This document shows positions 1-9,063 of a DNA stretch of 64,000 bases, one piece after another (the stretch's first letter is position 1; every line of letters starts with the position of its first letter). Source of the DNA: Bacillus sp. FJAT-27225. GTDB taxonomy: Bacteria > Bacillota > Bacilli > Bacillales > Cytobacillaceae. A model generated the notes under the pieces. That model saw nothing but the letters and a program-made list of their open reading frames with translations, made no database searches and was not told where the DNA came from. The DNA lies in NCBI RefSeq assembly GCF_001685025.1, contig NZ_MAYU01000001.1:937971-1001970 (forward strand), written 5' to 3'. The position numbers and the translations under genes are program-made.

Positions 1-46
1 CTAATATCAACAAAGTTTGCGAAAACAGCCTTCCATAAACAAGAAA

Positions 47-75
47 AAGCATCAGCCCCAAATGGGTTGATGCTT
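47..75 (-). terminator. Terminator of the 26-residue peptide gene
   Basis: An inverted repeat with AGCATCA and a CCC/GGG core is followed on the minus strand by a run of T. The plus side also ends in TTTTC, so it may work in both directions for a gene lying left of the window. Confidence 0.7.
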
Positions 76-81
76 TTCAAG

Positions 82-162
82 TTAATCTTCTACGCTCACT
101 TCAGCTGCAATTACGCAGCCAATAACACCCGTAACAATTAACGCCATAACCATTAAGAACAT
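82..162 (-). CDS. Small hydrophobic peptide (26 aa), unknown function
   Basis: Twenty-six codons reading MFLMVMALIVTGVIGCVIAA then EVSVED. About 20 hydrophobic residues form one likely membrane helix, with a single Cys at 16 and an acidic tail. The start follows an AAGGGG ribosome site at good spacing. A strong SigA-type promoter lies just upstream (198-227) and a hairpin terminator just downstream (47-75), so it looks like a monocistronic gene on a transcript of roughly 150 nt. I do not recognise the family. A small membrane regulator or a type I toxin-like peptide are possibilities only; no antisense RNA was identified. Confidence 0.6.
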   Translation of the reverse strand: MFLMVMALIVTGVIGCVIAAEVSVED

Positions 163-197
163 TTCCAGCACCCCTTGTACTTAACATTCTAATAATT

Positions 198-227
198 ATT
201 ATAGTATAAATGGTGCCGACCATTCAA
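198..227 (-). promoter_or_regulatory. SigA-type promoter for the 26-aa peptide
   Basis: On the minus strand TTGAAT, an 18-bp spacer and a perfect TATAAT, about 36 bp upstream of the start codon. Confidence 0.65.
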
Positions 228-244
228 TAAGGATACATATGACT

Positions 245-545
245 GGAATGGACTATTTTGTTCGCTTCACTTAAAGAGAATCTTCAAACAGTAGCGACTT
301 TCCACTGATTGTTAGTCCCGTTCTACTGCAGCTAACTCGCCAAATTACGGCGACCAAGCGGCACTACGAACCCGATTGGTTCAACTATGCCGCTGAAAAG
401 CACAGTGGCAAGTTTCACTGTATCTCACCAACCAGGCATTTACGGGCAGTTATTCCTGACTTATCTTTTTTCCTTATACTTTTTAGTCTCGATATGGGGA
501 ATCTTACTGCCCGTTAATGCGGGGAAAAACGTTAACAAGAAACAA
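245..545. repeat. Composite copy of an interspersed hairpin-rich element
   Basis: This gene-poor stretch carries, in reverse orientation, the words AGTGAAACTTGCC, GTTGAACCAATCGGG and ACTAACAATCAGTGGA, which recur at 28.1-28.4, 5.4 and 35.0 kb. It also has an inverted pair, GCATTTACGGGCAGT and ACTGCCCGTTAATGCGGG, as in those copies. The one open frame crossing it (387-626, plus) has no convincing ribosome site and looks fortuitous. Confidence 0.6.
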
Positions 546-580
546 TGCAAAGGCATGCTGCCCCTCCCTTCCGAGGCTGA

Positions 581-640
581 TTATGTCGTATCTTTCTTAA
601 TACAAAGGCAACCTCTACTATTCTGAATCAATAACCACAT
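581..640 (-). CDS. Possible 19-residue peptide, doubtful
   Basis: A short frame starting MWLLIQNSRGCLCIKK, preceded by AAAGGTGGA at a workable distance and lying just downstream of the two YrzI genes. Two Cys residues are present. Its end runs toward the repeat element, and nothing beyond the ribosome site supports it. Confidence 0.2.
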   Translation of the reverse strand: MWLLIQNSRGCLCIKKDTT

Positions 641-678
641 GTGAATCTCCACCTTTCATTATTTTTAAAAAATAAACA

Positions 679-819
679 TTAAAATGGCCTGTAATAATTG
701 AACCTCAGGTTTTTATCCTTTTCAGTAATTTGCCTGGTTTGCACCAATGAAATTAATTCTTCCGGGTTATATTCCCTGAGCTTGATTGTAATTGTCAAAA
801 AGAAAATATGAAGAGTCAT
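679..819 (-). CDS. YrzI family small protein (second copy)
   Basis: A 46-residue protein beginning MTLHIFFLTITIK and ending YYRPF, preceded by AAAGGTGGTG. The start MTLxIFFxTxTIK is typical of the YrzI family of small Bacillaceae proteins (function unknown): a short hydrophobic N-terminus followed by a charged tail. It lies 18 bp downstream of a paralogue with the same length and ending, so the two are probably cotranscribed products of a tandem duplication that has since diverged in the middle. Confidence 0.85.
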   Translation of the reverse strand: MTLHIFFLTITIKLREYNPEELISLVQTRQITEKDKNLRFNYYRPF

Positions 820-837
820 TGCTTTCACCACCTTTAA

Positions 838-978
838 TTAAAACGGGCGGTACATTGAAAATTGACGATCTTTGTTTTCCTCGGTAATTTTCGATATCTG
901 CTCCCGTTTAATGATTTCTTCTGGGTCCATTTGGCGTCGTTTGATCGTAACCGTAATAAAGAAAATATTCAGTGTCAT
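838..978 (-). CDS. yrzI: YrzI family small protein (first copy)
   Basis: A 46-residue protein starting MTLNIFFITVTIKRRQ and ending MYRPF, with a very strong AAGGAGGTGA ribosome site. The N-terminal motif and its place after yrhC match B. subtilis YrzI. No function is known for the family; a membrane-contacting N-terminus is suggested by residues 3-12. No clear promoter lies immediately upstream. Two similar hairpins (1029-1053, 1121-1145) separate it from the 25-aa peptide gene, so it may depend on readthrough. Confidence 0.88.
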   Translation of the reverse strand: MTLNIFFITVTIKRRQMDPEEIIKREQISKITEENKDRQFSMYRPF

Positions 979-1028
979 TACTTATCACCTCCTTAAAAAA
1001 ATCGATATCCTTCATTAGGCACAAAAAG

Positions 1029-1053
1029 GCCGCAAGAAGGTATCTCCTGCGGC
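1029..1053 (-). terminator. GCCGCAGG-type hairpin terminator
   Basis: GCCGCAGGAGA and CTTGCGGC arms followed on the minus strand by CTTTTTG. Very similar to the hairpin at 1121-1145, giving a tandem pair before the YrzI genes. Confidence 0.6.
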
Positions 1054-1120
1054 TTACCACAGCCACTCAAGGCTCCATTAAGGAACCATGACAGCTGTTG
1101 GCTTATTAAGGCATAAAAAA

Positions 1121-1146
1121 GCCGCAGGCATAGTTCTCCTGCGGCT
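1121..1146 (-). terminator. Terminator of the 25-aa peptide gene
   Basis: An 8-bp stem GCCGCAGG/CCTGCGGC followed by TTTTTT on the minus strand, about 30 bp past the stop codon of the peptide. Confidence 0.75.
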
Positions 1147-1175
1147 TAGACATGGCAATTGTAACTTAAAAATTT

Positions 1176-1253
1176 TTAAGCAATCCATTCCCCGAAGGCA
1201 GAACATGTATTAAGTTTGTATTGATTTTTTAACCATGCATAATTGATGAACAT
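1176..1253 (-). CDS. Small peptide (25 aa), unknown function
   Basis: Twenty-five codons, MFINYAWLKNQYKLNTCSAF then GEWIA, with an excellent AAAGGAGG site seven bases before ATG. A near-consensus SigA promoter lies 41 bp upstream (1294-1322) and a terminator follows. The peptide holds two Trp, two Tyr and one Cys and is not a membrane helix. I do not recognise it. It may be a free peptide or a leader peptide for the downstream YrzI genes, since two similar hairpins stand between them. Confidence 0.5.
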   Translation of the reverse strand: MFINYAWLKNQYKLNTCSAFGEWIA

Positions 1254-1293
1254 GATAATGCCTCCTTTCAGGAATTTTTAACTAACTACGGTA

Positions 1294-1322
1294 ATTATAT
1301 CCACCTATCAGAGGTTTGTAAA
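1294..1322 (-). promoter_or_regulatory. SigA-type promoter with overlapping palindrome
   Basis: TTTACA, 17 bp, TATAAT on the minus strand. The -35 box sits inside an inverted repeat (1310-1327, AGAGGTTT-GT-AAACCCCT, one mismatch), which could be an operator. Confidence 0.65.
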
Positions 1323-1382
1323 CCCCTATTTAGTAAAAAATTCTTTTATTACCTTTTTATGGACGAGTTTTGAATACAAAAA

Positions 1383-1402
1383 AAACGTCCTTATGGACGT
1401 TT
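1383..1402 (-). terminator. Terminator after yrhC
   Basis: AAACGTCC/GGACGTTT stem with an ATAA loop and eight T on the minus strand; it closes the mtnN-mccAB-yrhC operon. Confidence 0.8.
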
Positions 1403-1411
1403 GTATCGTAT

Positions 1412-1666
1412 CTATATAAAGTAGTCTTCTCCATCTTCATGCTCCATCAGCATATTCCTGTATTCCTTGGATTTAAGAAAGAATAGAATGGAAGCCGCAA
1501 GAAAAACAAGGGCAGCCACTGACATACCAGCGACATCAAATTCACTCAAAACTCGCTCAGTAGGCAGGATTGTGCCTAGATAGAAGAATGATCCGACAGC
1601 TAATAGAACAATTCCAAACCATTTAGTGTCATTCATCTTTTCAAAAAGGTCTCTTGCCTTATTCAT
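1412..1666 (-). CDS. yrhC: YrhC family membrane protein
   Basis: About 84 residues starting MNKARDLFEKMND, with two predicted membrane helices (roughly residues 17-36 and 46-65) and an acidic tail. Position after mccB and the overall shape match YrhC, an uncharacterised protein at the end of the B. subtilis CymR-controlled mccAB operon. Three starts are possible (GTG 1675, ATG 1669, ATG 1666); 1666 gives the best distance from AGGTGAG. A hairpin between mccB and yrhC (1817-1836) suggests reduced transcription into this gene. Confidence 0.8.
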   Translation of the reverse strand: MNKARDLFEKMNDTKWFGIVLLAVGSFFYLGTILPTERVLSEFDVAGMSVAALVFLAASILFFLKSKEYRNMLMEHEDGEDYFI

Positions 1667-1816
1667 CATTCTCACCTGCTTTTCTAGTATGCTACTAAAC
1701 TAATTTAGCATATTTTATTAGGTTTTGAACGATGTAATTATTAACATTATGGGAACATTGTTTACCTGTTAGCTTCTTTTACCAAAGTAAGCGGAAACAA
1801 AGTCCTGTAAAATAAA

Positions 1817-1836
1817 GCGCCGGAGGAATCCGGCGC
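1817..1836 (-). terminator. Intercistronic terminator after mccB
   Basis: GCGCCGGA/TCCGGCGC stem followed on the minus strand by TTTATTTTA; probably a partial terminator before yrhC. Confidence 0.6.
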
Positions 1837-1844
1837 CATCACTT

Positions 1845-2978
<1,134 letters not shown>

Positions 2979-3902
2979 TTATATCCCGCCTTCATATATC
3001 TTTTTGCTTAAATATCGTTCGCTTCCATCAGGAAAAATAACAACGATATTTGTACCCGGTGAAGCATTTTCCGCCTCAAGAAGTGCGGCATGCATGGCCG
3101 CCCCTGAAGAGCTTCCAACCAATAGGCCTTCTTGTGCAGCAAGCTCCTTGACCAGCCGGAACGCATCCGTATCCAATACCGTATGAATGGCATCGAAATA
3201 ACTTCGATCCATATAGTCGGGAAGGAACTCCATTCCGATCCCTTCCGTTTTATGGGGGCCGGATTTGCCTCCGTTCAGGATGGATCCTTCGGGCTCGACA
3301 ATGACGGTTTTTACATTTTTATTTTGATCCTTTAAGTATCTGGCCGTCCCCATGAATGTACCGCCCGTACCTGCGCCTGCAACAAACATATCAATTTGTC
3401 CATCCATTTGTTCCCAAAGCTCTGGTCCAAGAGTTTTATAATATGTTTCAGGATTTGCAGGATTTCCAAACTGCTGGGGGCAATAAGAGCCAGGAATTTC
3501 ATTCAATAGCTCGTTAGCCTTCCTAATGGCACCCTTCATTCCTTCTTCAGTTGGTGTATTGACGACCCTTGCACCAAGCGCCCTCATCAAATCTTGTTTT
3601 TCGAGACTGAATTTTTCAGGAACACAAAAAATAACATTCACGTCTTTTTTGATCGCAGCCAACGCAAGACCGATCCCGGTGTTTCCTGCAGTCGGCTCAA
3701 TGATCGTTCCTCCTGCATGAAGCTTGCCGCTATCCAGTGCCTCTCTTAGTAGTTCCACTCCGAGCCTATCCTTGACACTGCCTCCTGGGTTAAGAAATTC
3801 AAGCTTGGCAAAAATTCTTACTCGCCCCGGCTGTTCAAATGTTTTAAGCTCCACAATTGGTGTATTGCCAATCAATTCATGGACACTTCCGTAAACTTTC
3901 AT
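2979..3902 (-). CDS. mccA: O-acetylserine-dependent cystathionine beta-synthase
   Basis: A 307-residue fold-type II PLP enzyme. K44 in NPGGSVKDR is the PLP lysine, TAGNTG near residue 71 binds the substrate carboxylate, and GTGGTF the phosphate. It condenses homocysteine with an activated serine to cystathionine. Length and context (mtnN upstream, mccB downstream) identify MccA rather than the housekeeping CysK. No C-terminal CBS domains, as expected for the bacillus type. It lies 14 bp after mtnN. Confidence 0.93.
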   Translation of the reverse strand: MKVYGSVHELIGNTPIVELKTFEQPGRVRIFAKLEFLNPGGSVKDRLGVELLREALDSGKLHAGGTIIEPTAGNTGIGLALAAIKKDVNVIFCVPEKFSLEKQDLMRALGARVVNTPTEEGMKGAIRKANELLNEIPGSYCPQQFGNPANPETYYKTLGPELWEQMDGQIDMFVAGAGTGGTFMGTARYLKDQNKNVKTVIVEPEGSILNGGKSGPHKTEGIGMEFLPDYMDRSYFDAIHTVLDTDAFRLVKELAAQEGLLVGSSSGAAMHAALLEAENASPGTNIVVIFPDGSERYLSKKIYEGGI

Positions 3903-3916
3903 AATAAGCCTCCGAT

Positions 3917-4621
3917 CTAACGGCCGTCTTTTAAAGCTGAAACCATCTTCATTACAAGCGTTGCTGAATTTTGGCCAGCTTTGTCAAGGAATTGATCAAA
4001 CGAAACACTGGAATCCTTGCCGGCAATATCCGAAAGTGATCGGATTATCACAAAAGGTACCTTGAACTGATGGGCAACCTGGGCTATTGCGGCCGCTTCC
4101 ATTTCAACAGCCTGTACTCCAGGAAAATTCTTTCGGACAGCCTCTACCCTTTCAGCATTGTCCATAAACGAATCACCAGTTGTAATCAAGCCTTTGACAA
4201 TCTGAATATCTTCAATTTCAGAAGCCGCAGCTTCGGCAACCGCAACCAGTCTATCATCCGCCGTGAATGCTGCGGGCAGCTGTGGAACTTGTCCATATTC
4301 ATAACCAAATGCCGTAACATCAACATCATGGTGGCGTATTTCTGTTGAAATGACAGCATCGCCCACATTCAGTTCCGGATTCAAGCCGCCCGCCGAGCCT
4401 GTATTAATGACGGAGTCAGGCTTGAATTTTTCCAGCAGGATTGTTGTAGACATGGCAGCATTCACTTTCCCAATCCCGGAGCGAAGCAAAACAACCTCCG
4501 CTCCGTGCATAGTACCCATTGTGAATTCACAACCCGCAATCGTTTCCTGTTTCTGATTTTCAATATTGTCTCGCAATAAAACGACTTCTTCTTCCATTGC
4601 TCCAATTATGGCAATTTTCAT
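3917..4621 (-). CDS. mtnN: 5'-methylthioadenosine/S-adenosylhomocysteine nucleosidase
   Basis: A 234-residue purine nucleosidase. E12 in the N-terminus, E175 in VEMEAAA and D198 in RSLSDIAG correspond to the known catalytic and substrate-binding acids. It hydrolyses SAH and MTA to adenine plus S-ribosylhomocysteine or methylthioribose, feeding homocysteine production for mccA. Second gene of the operon, 16 bp after yrrT. Confidence 0.96.
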   Translation of the reverse strand: MKIAIIGAMEEEVVLLRDNIENQKQETIAGCEFTMGTMHGAEVVLLRSGIGKVNAAMSTTILLEKFKPDSVINTGSAGGLNPELNVGDAVISTEIRHHDVDVTAFGYEYGQVPQLPAAFTADDRLVAVAEAAASEIEDIQIVKGLITTGDSFMDNAERVEAVRKNFPGVQAVEMEAAAIAQVAHQFKVPFVIIRSLSDIAGKDSSVSFDQFLDKAGQNSATLVMKMVSALKDGR

Positions 4622-4637
4622 GGATAAACCTCGCTTA

Positions 4638-5276
4638 TTATTTTTTTACACCTTCCATCAGCCAAACAAACTCATTGCAGCGGGAAAAGTGTGTACTGAA
4701 TCCGTTATCCTTCAGTATTTTCTCCAATACTGGAATCGTTGTGTAATACTCGCGCTGCAAATCTTCTGCAAGATTTTGATACCCTTTTTCCTTTGCATCT
4801 GCTATCGCGGCTTCGTAGGCTTCTATTGATTCATACATGGTGTCAGCAAATACTATTTTACCACCAACGGGTAATATCTTTCCATAAAGGGCTATTGCCG
4901 TTGCTTTTTCATCATCTGTGAGATGATGAAAGGCATACGTACTAACCAATGTATCAGGATTTTCGAGACCTTCAAAATGCAAAAAGTCCCCATCCAGTAT
5001 TTCCGCTTGTCCAGTCAGCTTTTCCATGGCAATTTTCCTCATCGCCGGAGAGGGTTCGATCCCAGTCACTTTTAAGCCTTTTGCAAGGATTTTTTTGGTA
5101 AGATTTCCGGTTCCAATTCCAAATTCAGCAACATGACCTACTGATCTAGATGCAACTGCCTCGAGAATGTTCTCATAATGCCTGAATACGTCTTTATATT
5201 CTTTGTCATGACCGTCAACTGTTTTATCATACGTATCCGCCCAAACTTCAAATAAATCGAGAAACTCCCTGCCCAT
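4638..5276 (-). CDS. yrrT: SAM-dependent methyltransferase YrrT
   Basis: A 212-residue class I methyltransferase; motif I is [10 protein letters not shown] (51-60) and motif II GIEPS. First gene of the yrrT-mtnN-mccA-mccB-yrhC operon. Substrate is unknown in the family; cotranscription with SAH nucleosidase suggests a SAM-consuming role. The 5' region (5277-5390) contains AT-rich sequence with TATAGGTTTTATAA that may relate to a CymR site, but the match is too loose to call. Confidence 0.88.
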   Translation of the reverse strand: MGREFLDLFEVWADTYDKTVDGHDKEYKDVFRHYENILEAVASRSVGHVAEFGIGTGNLTKKILAKGLKVTGIEPSPAMRKIAMEKLTGQAEILDGDFLHFEGLENPDTLVSTYAFHHLTDDEKATAIALYGKILPVGGKIVFADTMYESIEAYEAAIADAKEKGYQNLAEDLQREYYTTIPVLEKILKDNGFSTHFSRCNEFVWLMEGVKK

Positions 5277-5389
5277 CTATTATCACTCTCCGGAATTTTT
5301 TAATCTTATAAAAACCTATAGATATACTATGAATTAGATGTAACTATGTTCCAATTTATCACAACTATTGCTATCCTTCAACAGTCGGA

Positions 5390-5419
5390 TTGCAAAAAAT
5401 AAACTGTTCTGGTTACAAT
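5390..5419 (+). promoter_or_regulatory. Promoter for yrzA
   Basis: TTGCAA, 18 bp, TACAAT upstream of yrzA. The following leader contains a truncated copy of the interspersed element. Confidence 0.5.
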
Positions 5420-5466
5420 GAAGTGAACTTCAATTAGTGGGGTTCTACAGCCCGTTAATGCGGGAT
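5419..5466 (+). repeat. Truncated interspersed element in the yrzA leader
   Basis: GAAGTGAACTTCAATTAGTGG followed by CCCGTTAATGCGGGAT: the two ends of the element seen whole at 28324-28440, with the middle missing. Confidence 0.6.
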
Positions 5467-5495
5467 GGAGACGAGAAATCTATGGGAGGATTAGA

Positions 5496-5705
5496 ATGAA
5501 CCTGCATTTTGACTTACTTGAAGATAAAATTGAATTTTTTGAGGCAACTGACATAAAGACATTGGAAAAGAAGATTGCTTCGCAAATCGAAGTGAACATA
5601 GCAATCATGCTTCATGTCCATTCGGTTAATTACCAGATGCATGTAAATGAAAACGGCCAGACGTATTTCACGGCAGCTGTCCATTTCAAACTGAAAAAAC
5701 AATAA
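5496..5705 (+). CDS. yrzA: YrzA family protein (DUF2536)
   Basis: A 69-residue protein starting MNLHFDLLEDKIEFFEA, preceded by GGGAGGA. Length, start and location between yrrT and yrrS match B. subtilis YrzA, an uncharacterised Bacillus protein. The only plus-strand gene in the first 28 kb with good support; it converges on yrrS. Confidence 0.85.
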   Translation: MNLHFDLLEDKIEFFEATDIKTLEKKIASQIEVNIAIMLHVHSVNYQMHVNENGQTYFTAAVHFKLKKQ

Positions 5706-5710
5706 AAAAA

Positions 5711-5737
5711 GCGGGACTGGCAATTGCCAGCACCCGC
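5711..5737 (-). terminator. Terminator between yrzA and yrrS
   Basis: GCGGG and CTGGCAATTGCCAG stem-loop with a T run on the minus strand; serves yrrS and overlaps its stop codon. Confidence 0.75.
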
Positions 5738-6429
5738 TATGACTTCTTATCGTTTTCAATTAATTCTTCAATCTTTACCGGCTTGTATCCCTCGCCATCT
5801 ACCCATTGGATATAAACCCGATAGGCCTGGTCGTTTCCTTTGGCACTTACTGTCCCAATTGCACCACCCTCGGTGGCCCTGTCTCGCTGTAGCCACCATA
5901 CCGTCATCGAATTTTTATCAGTTTCAATGGCATATGACAGTGCATCCAGCATTTCCTGCCAGTCTTGAGAACTTTGATCCGTTACGACCTTATGTTCACC
6001 TGTTTGCTGGGTCCCTACAGGTTTCCAAGCCGGATTTTCAATTGTCCTTCTTACATTTTGATCACTTCCGCCTTCGGTCACAACAGGTTCAGCTGCTTCT
6101 GACTCGTCTGTTTCGTTCTCGTCAGCTTCCTGCTCATCGGCTTCTTGTTCATTTTCGTCCTGTTCCTTGGAAGCTTCTTCAGAAACATCTCCACCTGCAG
6201 AATTGTCTTTCTGCTGGTTATTACCGGAGCCCCCAGCGGCACTGGTTTCCGGATTATCTGCAGGCTTAGGAGCTGCATCATTTCCACCTGCGAAGATTGA
6301 GTACCCAACAGCTAAAATAAGAAGAATAACAATAATAATTAAGCTATTTAAGATTAGATTGGTCTTTTTTCTTTTTGCCCGGTAGCGCGAACGCGTCCCT
6401 TCCGTGTAATCCTGATTCATTATTGACAA
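5737..6429 (-). CDS. yrrS: YrrS family protein (DUF1510), membrane anchored
   Basis: A 230-residue protein with an N-terminal basic segment, one membrane helix (about 25-47), a long acidic Glu/Asp-rich linker (about 75-125) and a C-terminal domain (about 128-225). This is the DUF1510/YrrS layout; in B. subtilis yrrS is cotranscribed with the penicillin-binding protein gene pbpI. The start MNQDYTEG, four codons in, is also possible. Here pbpI and yrrS are separated by 265 bp of repeats, so cotranscription is less certain. Confidence 0.85.
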   Translation of the reverse strand: MSIMNQDYTEGTRSRYRAKRKKTNLILNSLIIIVILLILAVGYSIFAGGNDAAPKPADNPETSAAGGSGNNQQKDNSAGGDVSEEASKEQDENEQEADEQEADENETDESEAAEPVVTEGGSDQNVRRTIENPAWKPVGTQQTGEHKVVTDQSSQDWQEMLDALSYAIETDKNSMTVWWLQRDRATEGGAIGTVSAKGNDQAYRVYIQWVDGEGYKPVKIEELIENDKKS

Positions 6430-6510
6430 AGCCTCCCTACAAAAAAGGTTGTCACTATTTTACCATGACTGTTATTGAAGTTAAAAGGAAAATGCCGGAT
6501 GCTGATACAC

Positions 6511-6684
6511 CTGTTTCGTAGATTAATCGCTTGGTTACAGTCTAAGATTAATCCAGGAAACTGATTTTTGTGGATTAATCCCTTGGTCACACACTGAAAT
6601 TAATCCGGTAAACTGCTTTTCGTGGATTAATCCCTTGGTCTCACACTGGTATAAATCCGGTAAACTGCTTTTTATCATTAAATC
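6511..6684. repeat. GATTAATC array, 52-bp period (three units plus part)
   Basis: Units begin at 6511, 6561 and 6613 (lengths 50, 52 and 52). Each has the octamer GATTAATC, 17 bp, a second GATTAATC or close variant, then about 19 bp. Same family as 37764-38024. It occupies the pbpI-yrrS gap; no gene is visible there. Confidence 0.85.
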
Positions 6685-6694
6685 TTAGGCCGCA

Positions 6695-8461
6695 TTAATT
6701 CCCTTGAATTTCATGATCGCGGTTATACAGGTAAGTTACCATTTCAGCAAACAAAGGGTTAACACCGCCCATGTCATCAAATACATCCAAATTGACTGTA
6801 ACCAGTGCATACTGTGGATTGCTGTACGGGAAAAAGCCGGCGAACCATTTATTGTGGAGCTGCTTGTCATTTCTATATCTGCCTGTTTCAGCTGTTCCTG
6901 ATTTCCCCGCTACTTCATATGGCAAGCCGGCAAACCATCTGCCTGTCCCTTTATCATTCATAACAACTTCTCTTAGCAGCAAGCCTAGCTCATTCGCTGT
7001 CTTAGTTGAAAGATGCTCCCCCTCCAATTCCTTTTGCGGGAATTCATACATAGTAGTGCCATTTTTATAGTCAACTTCAAATACAGCCCGGACCATTTCC
7101 TTTTTACCGCCTCTCGCTATTGTTGCCATCATATTAGCAACGGCAAGCGGGGTTGCCCTCACTTCCTTTTGTCCGATTCCTGACAGGGCTACAAAGTTAC
7201 GGTCCGTTCTCTCTTCATCCGAAAGAAATACTCTTCCCTTTTCTTCCCCAGATAATTGATGAAAGCCACCTAATTGAAAGACATCCCCTTCCCAGCCCGC
7301 ACCTCCTGTCAGTGAAAGTTTTGAAGCATAGTTTTCGAGAATACCCGGATCGATTTCCATTAGTTCCTTTGCAAGCGTAGCAAACGTATTATTGCAGCTT
7401 GCAGCAAAACTATCCGAAAATCCAAGCAGTCCGTGCTGGTAAACAGGATCCGGTTTTCCATCAATCGTCCTGCTGCAATTAAATTGCCTATCTTCATTGG
7501 CAAGGCTATTGTCAATCGCAGCCGCTGCTACAACTGTCTTAAAAACTGAACCTATAATCTGTTCTTTTAACATTAAATTTGTCATGCCATCCCCTTTAAA
7601 AGGATCCTTGGAATCTATTTCTGGCCTCGAAACAGACGCAAGAATGCTGTTTGATGAAATATCAAGCAGCAGCAGTCCGCCTTTGGAAATACCATGGTTA
7701 TCAACCATCTGTTCTGCATGTTGTTGGATGTCTGCATCAATCGTAGTTTTAATGCTTACAGGATAAAAGGGGTTAGCCATTCCAGTATACTTGACCTTTG
7801 TTCCAAAAAGAGGGCTTCCACTGCCATCCACATGAAAAACGAGCCGTGACTTTCCCTCAGCTACGAGAAACTCATCAAAGCTTTTTTCCAGACCCGAAAT
7901 TCCAATGGGGGTACGCGGTGGAAATGCTCTATCTGGATATCTTTTTTCCAAGGCAGCTTGGTTTTCACCGATCGAACCAATAAGCTGTCCAGCAACAGCA
8001 TCGGATTTTTTTAATTTCTTTTCGACAGCAAATACCCCCGGGATTTTAAGGGCATTAAGGGATGAAACCTGTGAGGCGGACAATGAATGAGGTTCTGGTT
8101 CGCCATAAGCAAATGGTTTTTTGGCCATCTTCACAGCCTCAAGAAGCTTACCTTCCTGGACACCGGCAATACTCGCGACCTGTTCCACCGGCCATGAGGT
8201 ATTTTTTAAAAATGGGAATAGAATTAGAACGGATACGTCTTTATGTGTCAGGGACTGTCCATTTTTGTCAAGGAACCGCCCTCTCCCATCATCCATAATC
8301 AATTCCTGAGACCGTTGAAAAACACTTTCTTCTACCAAATTAATGTCGTGGGCTGAAAAACTTTCAGGCTCCCATAATTGAATTTGGATCAGCCTTGCCA
8401 ACAAAACAAGAAATAAAAGCATATATACATACAGCATCGATACTGCCCGCTTTTTCCACAT
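6695..8461 (-). CDS. pbpI: Class B penicillin-binding protein PbpI
   Basis: 588 residues from ATG at 8461 (MWKKRAVSMLYVYMLL). One N-terminal membrane anchor, a dimerisation domain, then a transpeptidase domain with the three motifs in order: GSVFKT (SxxK), SCN in FAASCNNTF, and KSGTAETG. It cross-links peptidoglycan outside the membrane; B. subtilis PbpI is made during sporulation under SigF. The start follows GAGGTG, which is itself part of the greA terminator stem. An upstream in-frame start at 8506 would lie in that hairpin and is unlikely. Confidence 0.92.
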   Translation of the reverse strand: MWKKRAVSMLYVYMLLFLVLLARLIQIQLWEPESFSAHDINLVEESVFQRSQELIMDDGRGRFLDKNGQSLTHKDVSVLILFPFLKNTSWPVEQVASIAGVQEGKLLEAVKMAKKPFAYGEPEPHSLSASQVSSLNALKIPGVFAVEKKLKKSDAVAGQLIGSIGENQAALEKRYPDRAFPPRTPIGISGLEKSFDEFLVAEGKSRLVFHVDGSGSPLFGTKVKYTGMANPFYPVSIKTTIDADIQQHAEQMVDNHGISKGGLLLLDISSNSILASVSRPEIDSKDPFKGDGMTNLMLKEQIIGSVFKTVVAAAAIDNSLANEDRQFNCSRTIDGKPDPVYQHGLLGFSDSFAASCNNTFATLAKELMEIDPGILENYASKLSLTGGAGWEGDVFQLGGFHQLSGEEKGRVFLSDEERTDRNFVALSGIGQKEVRATPLAVANMMATIARGGKKEMVRAVFEVDYKNGTTMYEFPQKELEGEHLSTKTANELGLLLREVVMNDKGTGRWFAGLPYEVAGKSGTAETGRYRNDKQLHNKWFAGFFPYSNPQYALVTVNLDVFDDMGGVNPLFAEMVTYLYNRDHEIQGN

Positions 8462-8466
8462 AAAAA

Positions 8467-8497
8467 ACACCTCGTCAAAAGCTTTGACGAGATGTTT
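8467..8497 (-). terminator. greA terminator overlapping the pbpI ribosome site
   Basis: ACATCTCGTCAAAGCTTTTGACGAGGTG stem-loop followed by TTTTTTATG on the minus strand. The descending arm carries the GAGGTG used for pbpI. Confidence 0.8.
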
Positions 8498-8509
8498 CCA
8501 TTTCAAACC

Positions 8510-8986
8510 TTAGTGAATTGAAGTAATTTTGACAGACATTTCGCCGCCCGGAGTCTGGACAACAACTTGATCGCCAACCTTCTTGCCCATCAGGCTTTTC
8601 GCGATTGGCGAATCATTTGAAATTTTACCTTCGAAAGGATCAGCCTCGGCACTGCCCACGATTGTGTAAGTTTCTTCCTCACCATCCGGCAGTTCCATGA
8701 ATGTAACGCTGCGGCCCAATGCAACGGCATCCCCAGCGATTTCACTTTCTTCAATAATCTTTGCATTGCGGATCATATTTTCAAGAGTGGTAATACGACC
8801 TTCTACAAAAGCTTGCTCTTCTTTCGCGGAGTCGTATTCAGAGTTCTCGGACAAATCACCAAAGCTGCGTGCGATTTTAATCCTTTCCACTACTTCTTTG
8901 CGTTTAACCGTTTTAAGGTGTTCAAGTTCCTGTACAAGCTTATCCTTGCCCGCCTGTGTCATTGGAAATACTTTATCTTTTGCCAA
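8510..8986 (-). CDS. greA: Transcription elongation factor GreA
   Basis: 158 residues from TTG at 8986, read [14 protein letters not shown], as in B. subtilis GreA; AAGGAG lies eight bases upstream. An earlier GTG at 8995 would overlap that site. The N-terminal coiled coil with [15 protein letters not shown] carries the acidic tip that stimulates RNA polymerase transcript cleavage; the C-terminus is FKBP-like. It rescues backtracked polymerase. Confidence 0.95.
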   Translation of the reverse strand: MAKDKVFPMTQAGKDKLVQELEHLKTVKRKEVVERIKIARSFGDLSENSEYDSAKEEQAFVEGRITTLENMIRNAKIIEESEIAGDAVALGRSVTFMELPDGEEETYTIVGSAEADPFEGKISNDSPIAKSLMGKKVGDQVVVQTPGGEMSVKITSIH

Positions 8987-9063
8987 AATATTCACTCCTT
9001 ATATTATCTGCACATCGAGTTGTGCGCGCTTACTATGTAGTTATTTTTCCGTAAAATAGATAG

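Noticed and set aside
387-626. 79-residue open frame on the plus strand
   Set aside because: It lies in the interspersed element, has no ribosome site and no protein-like conservation signal.
5277-5389. SAM (S-box) riboswitch before yrrT
   Set aside because: The leader is short and AT-rich without the conserved S-box helices or a terminator.
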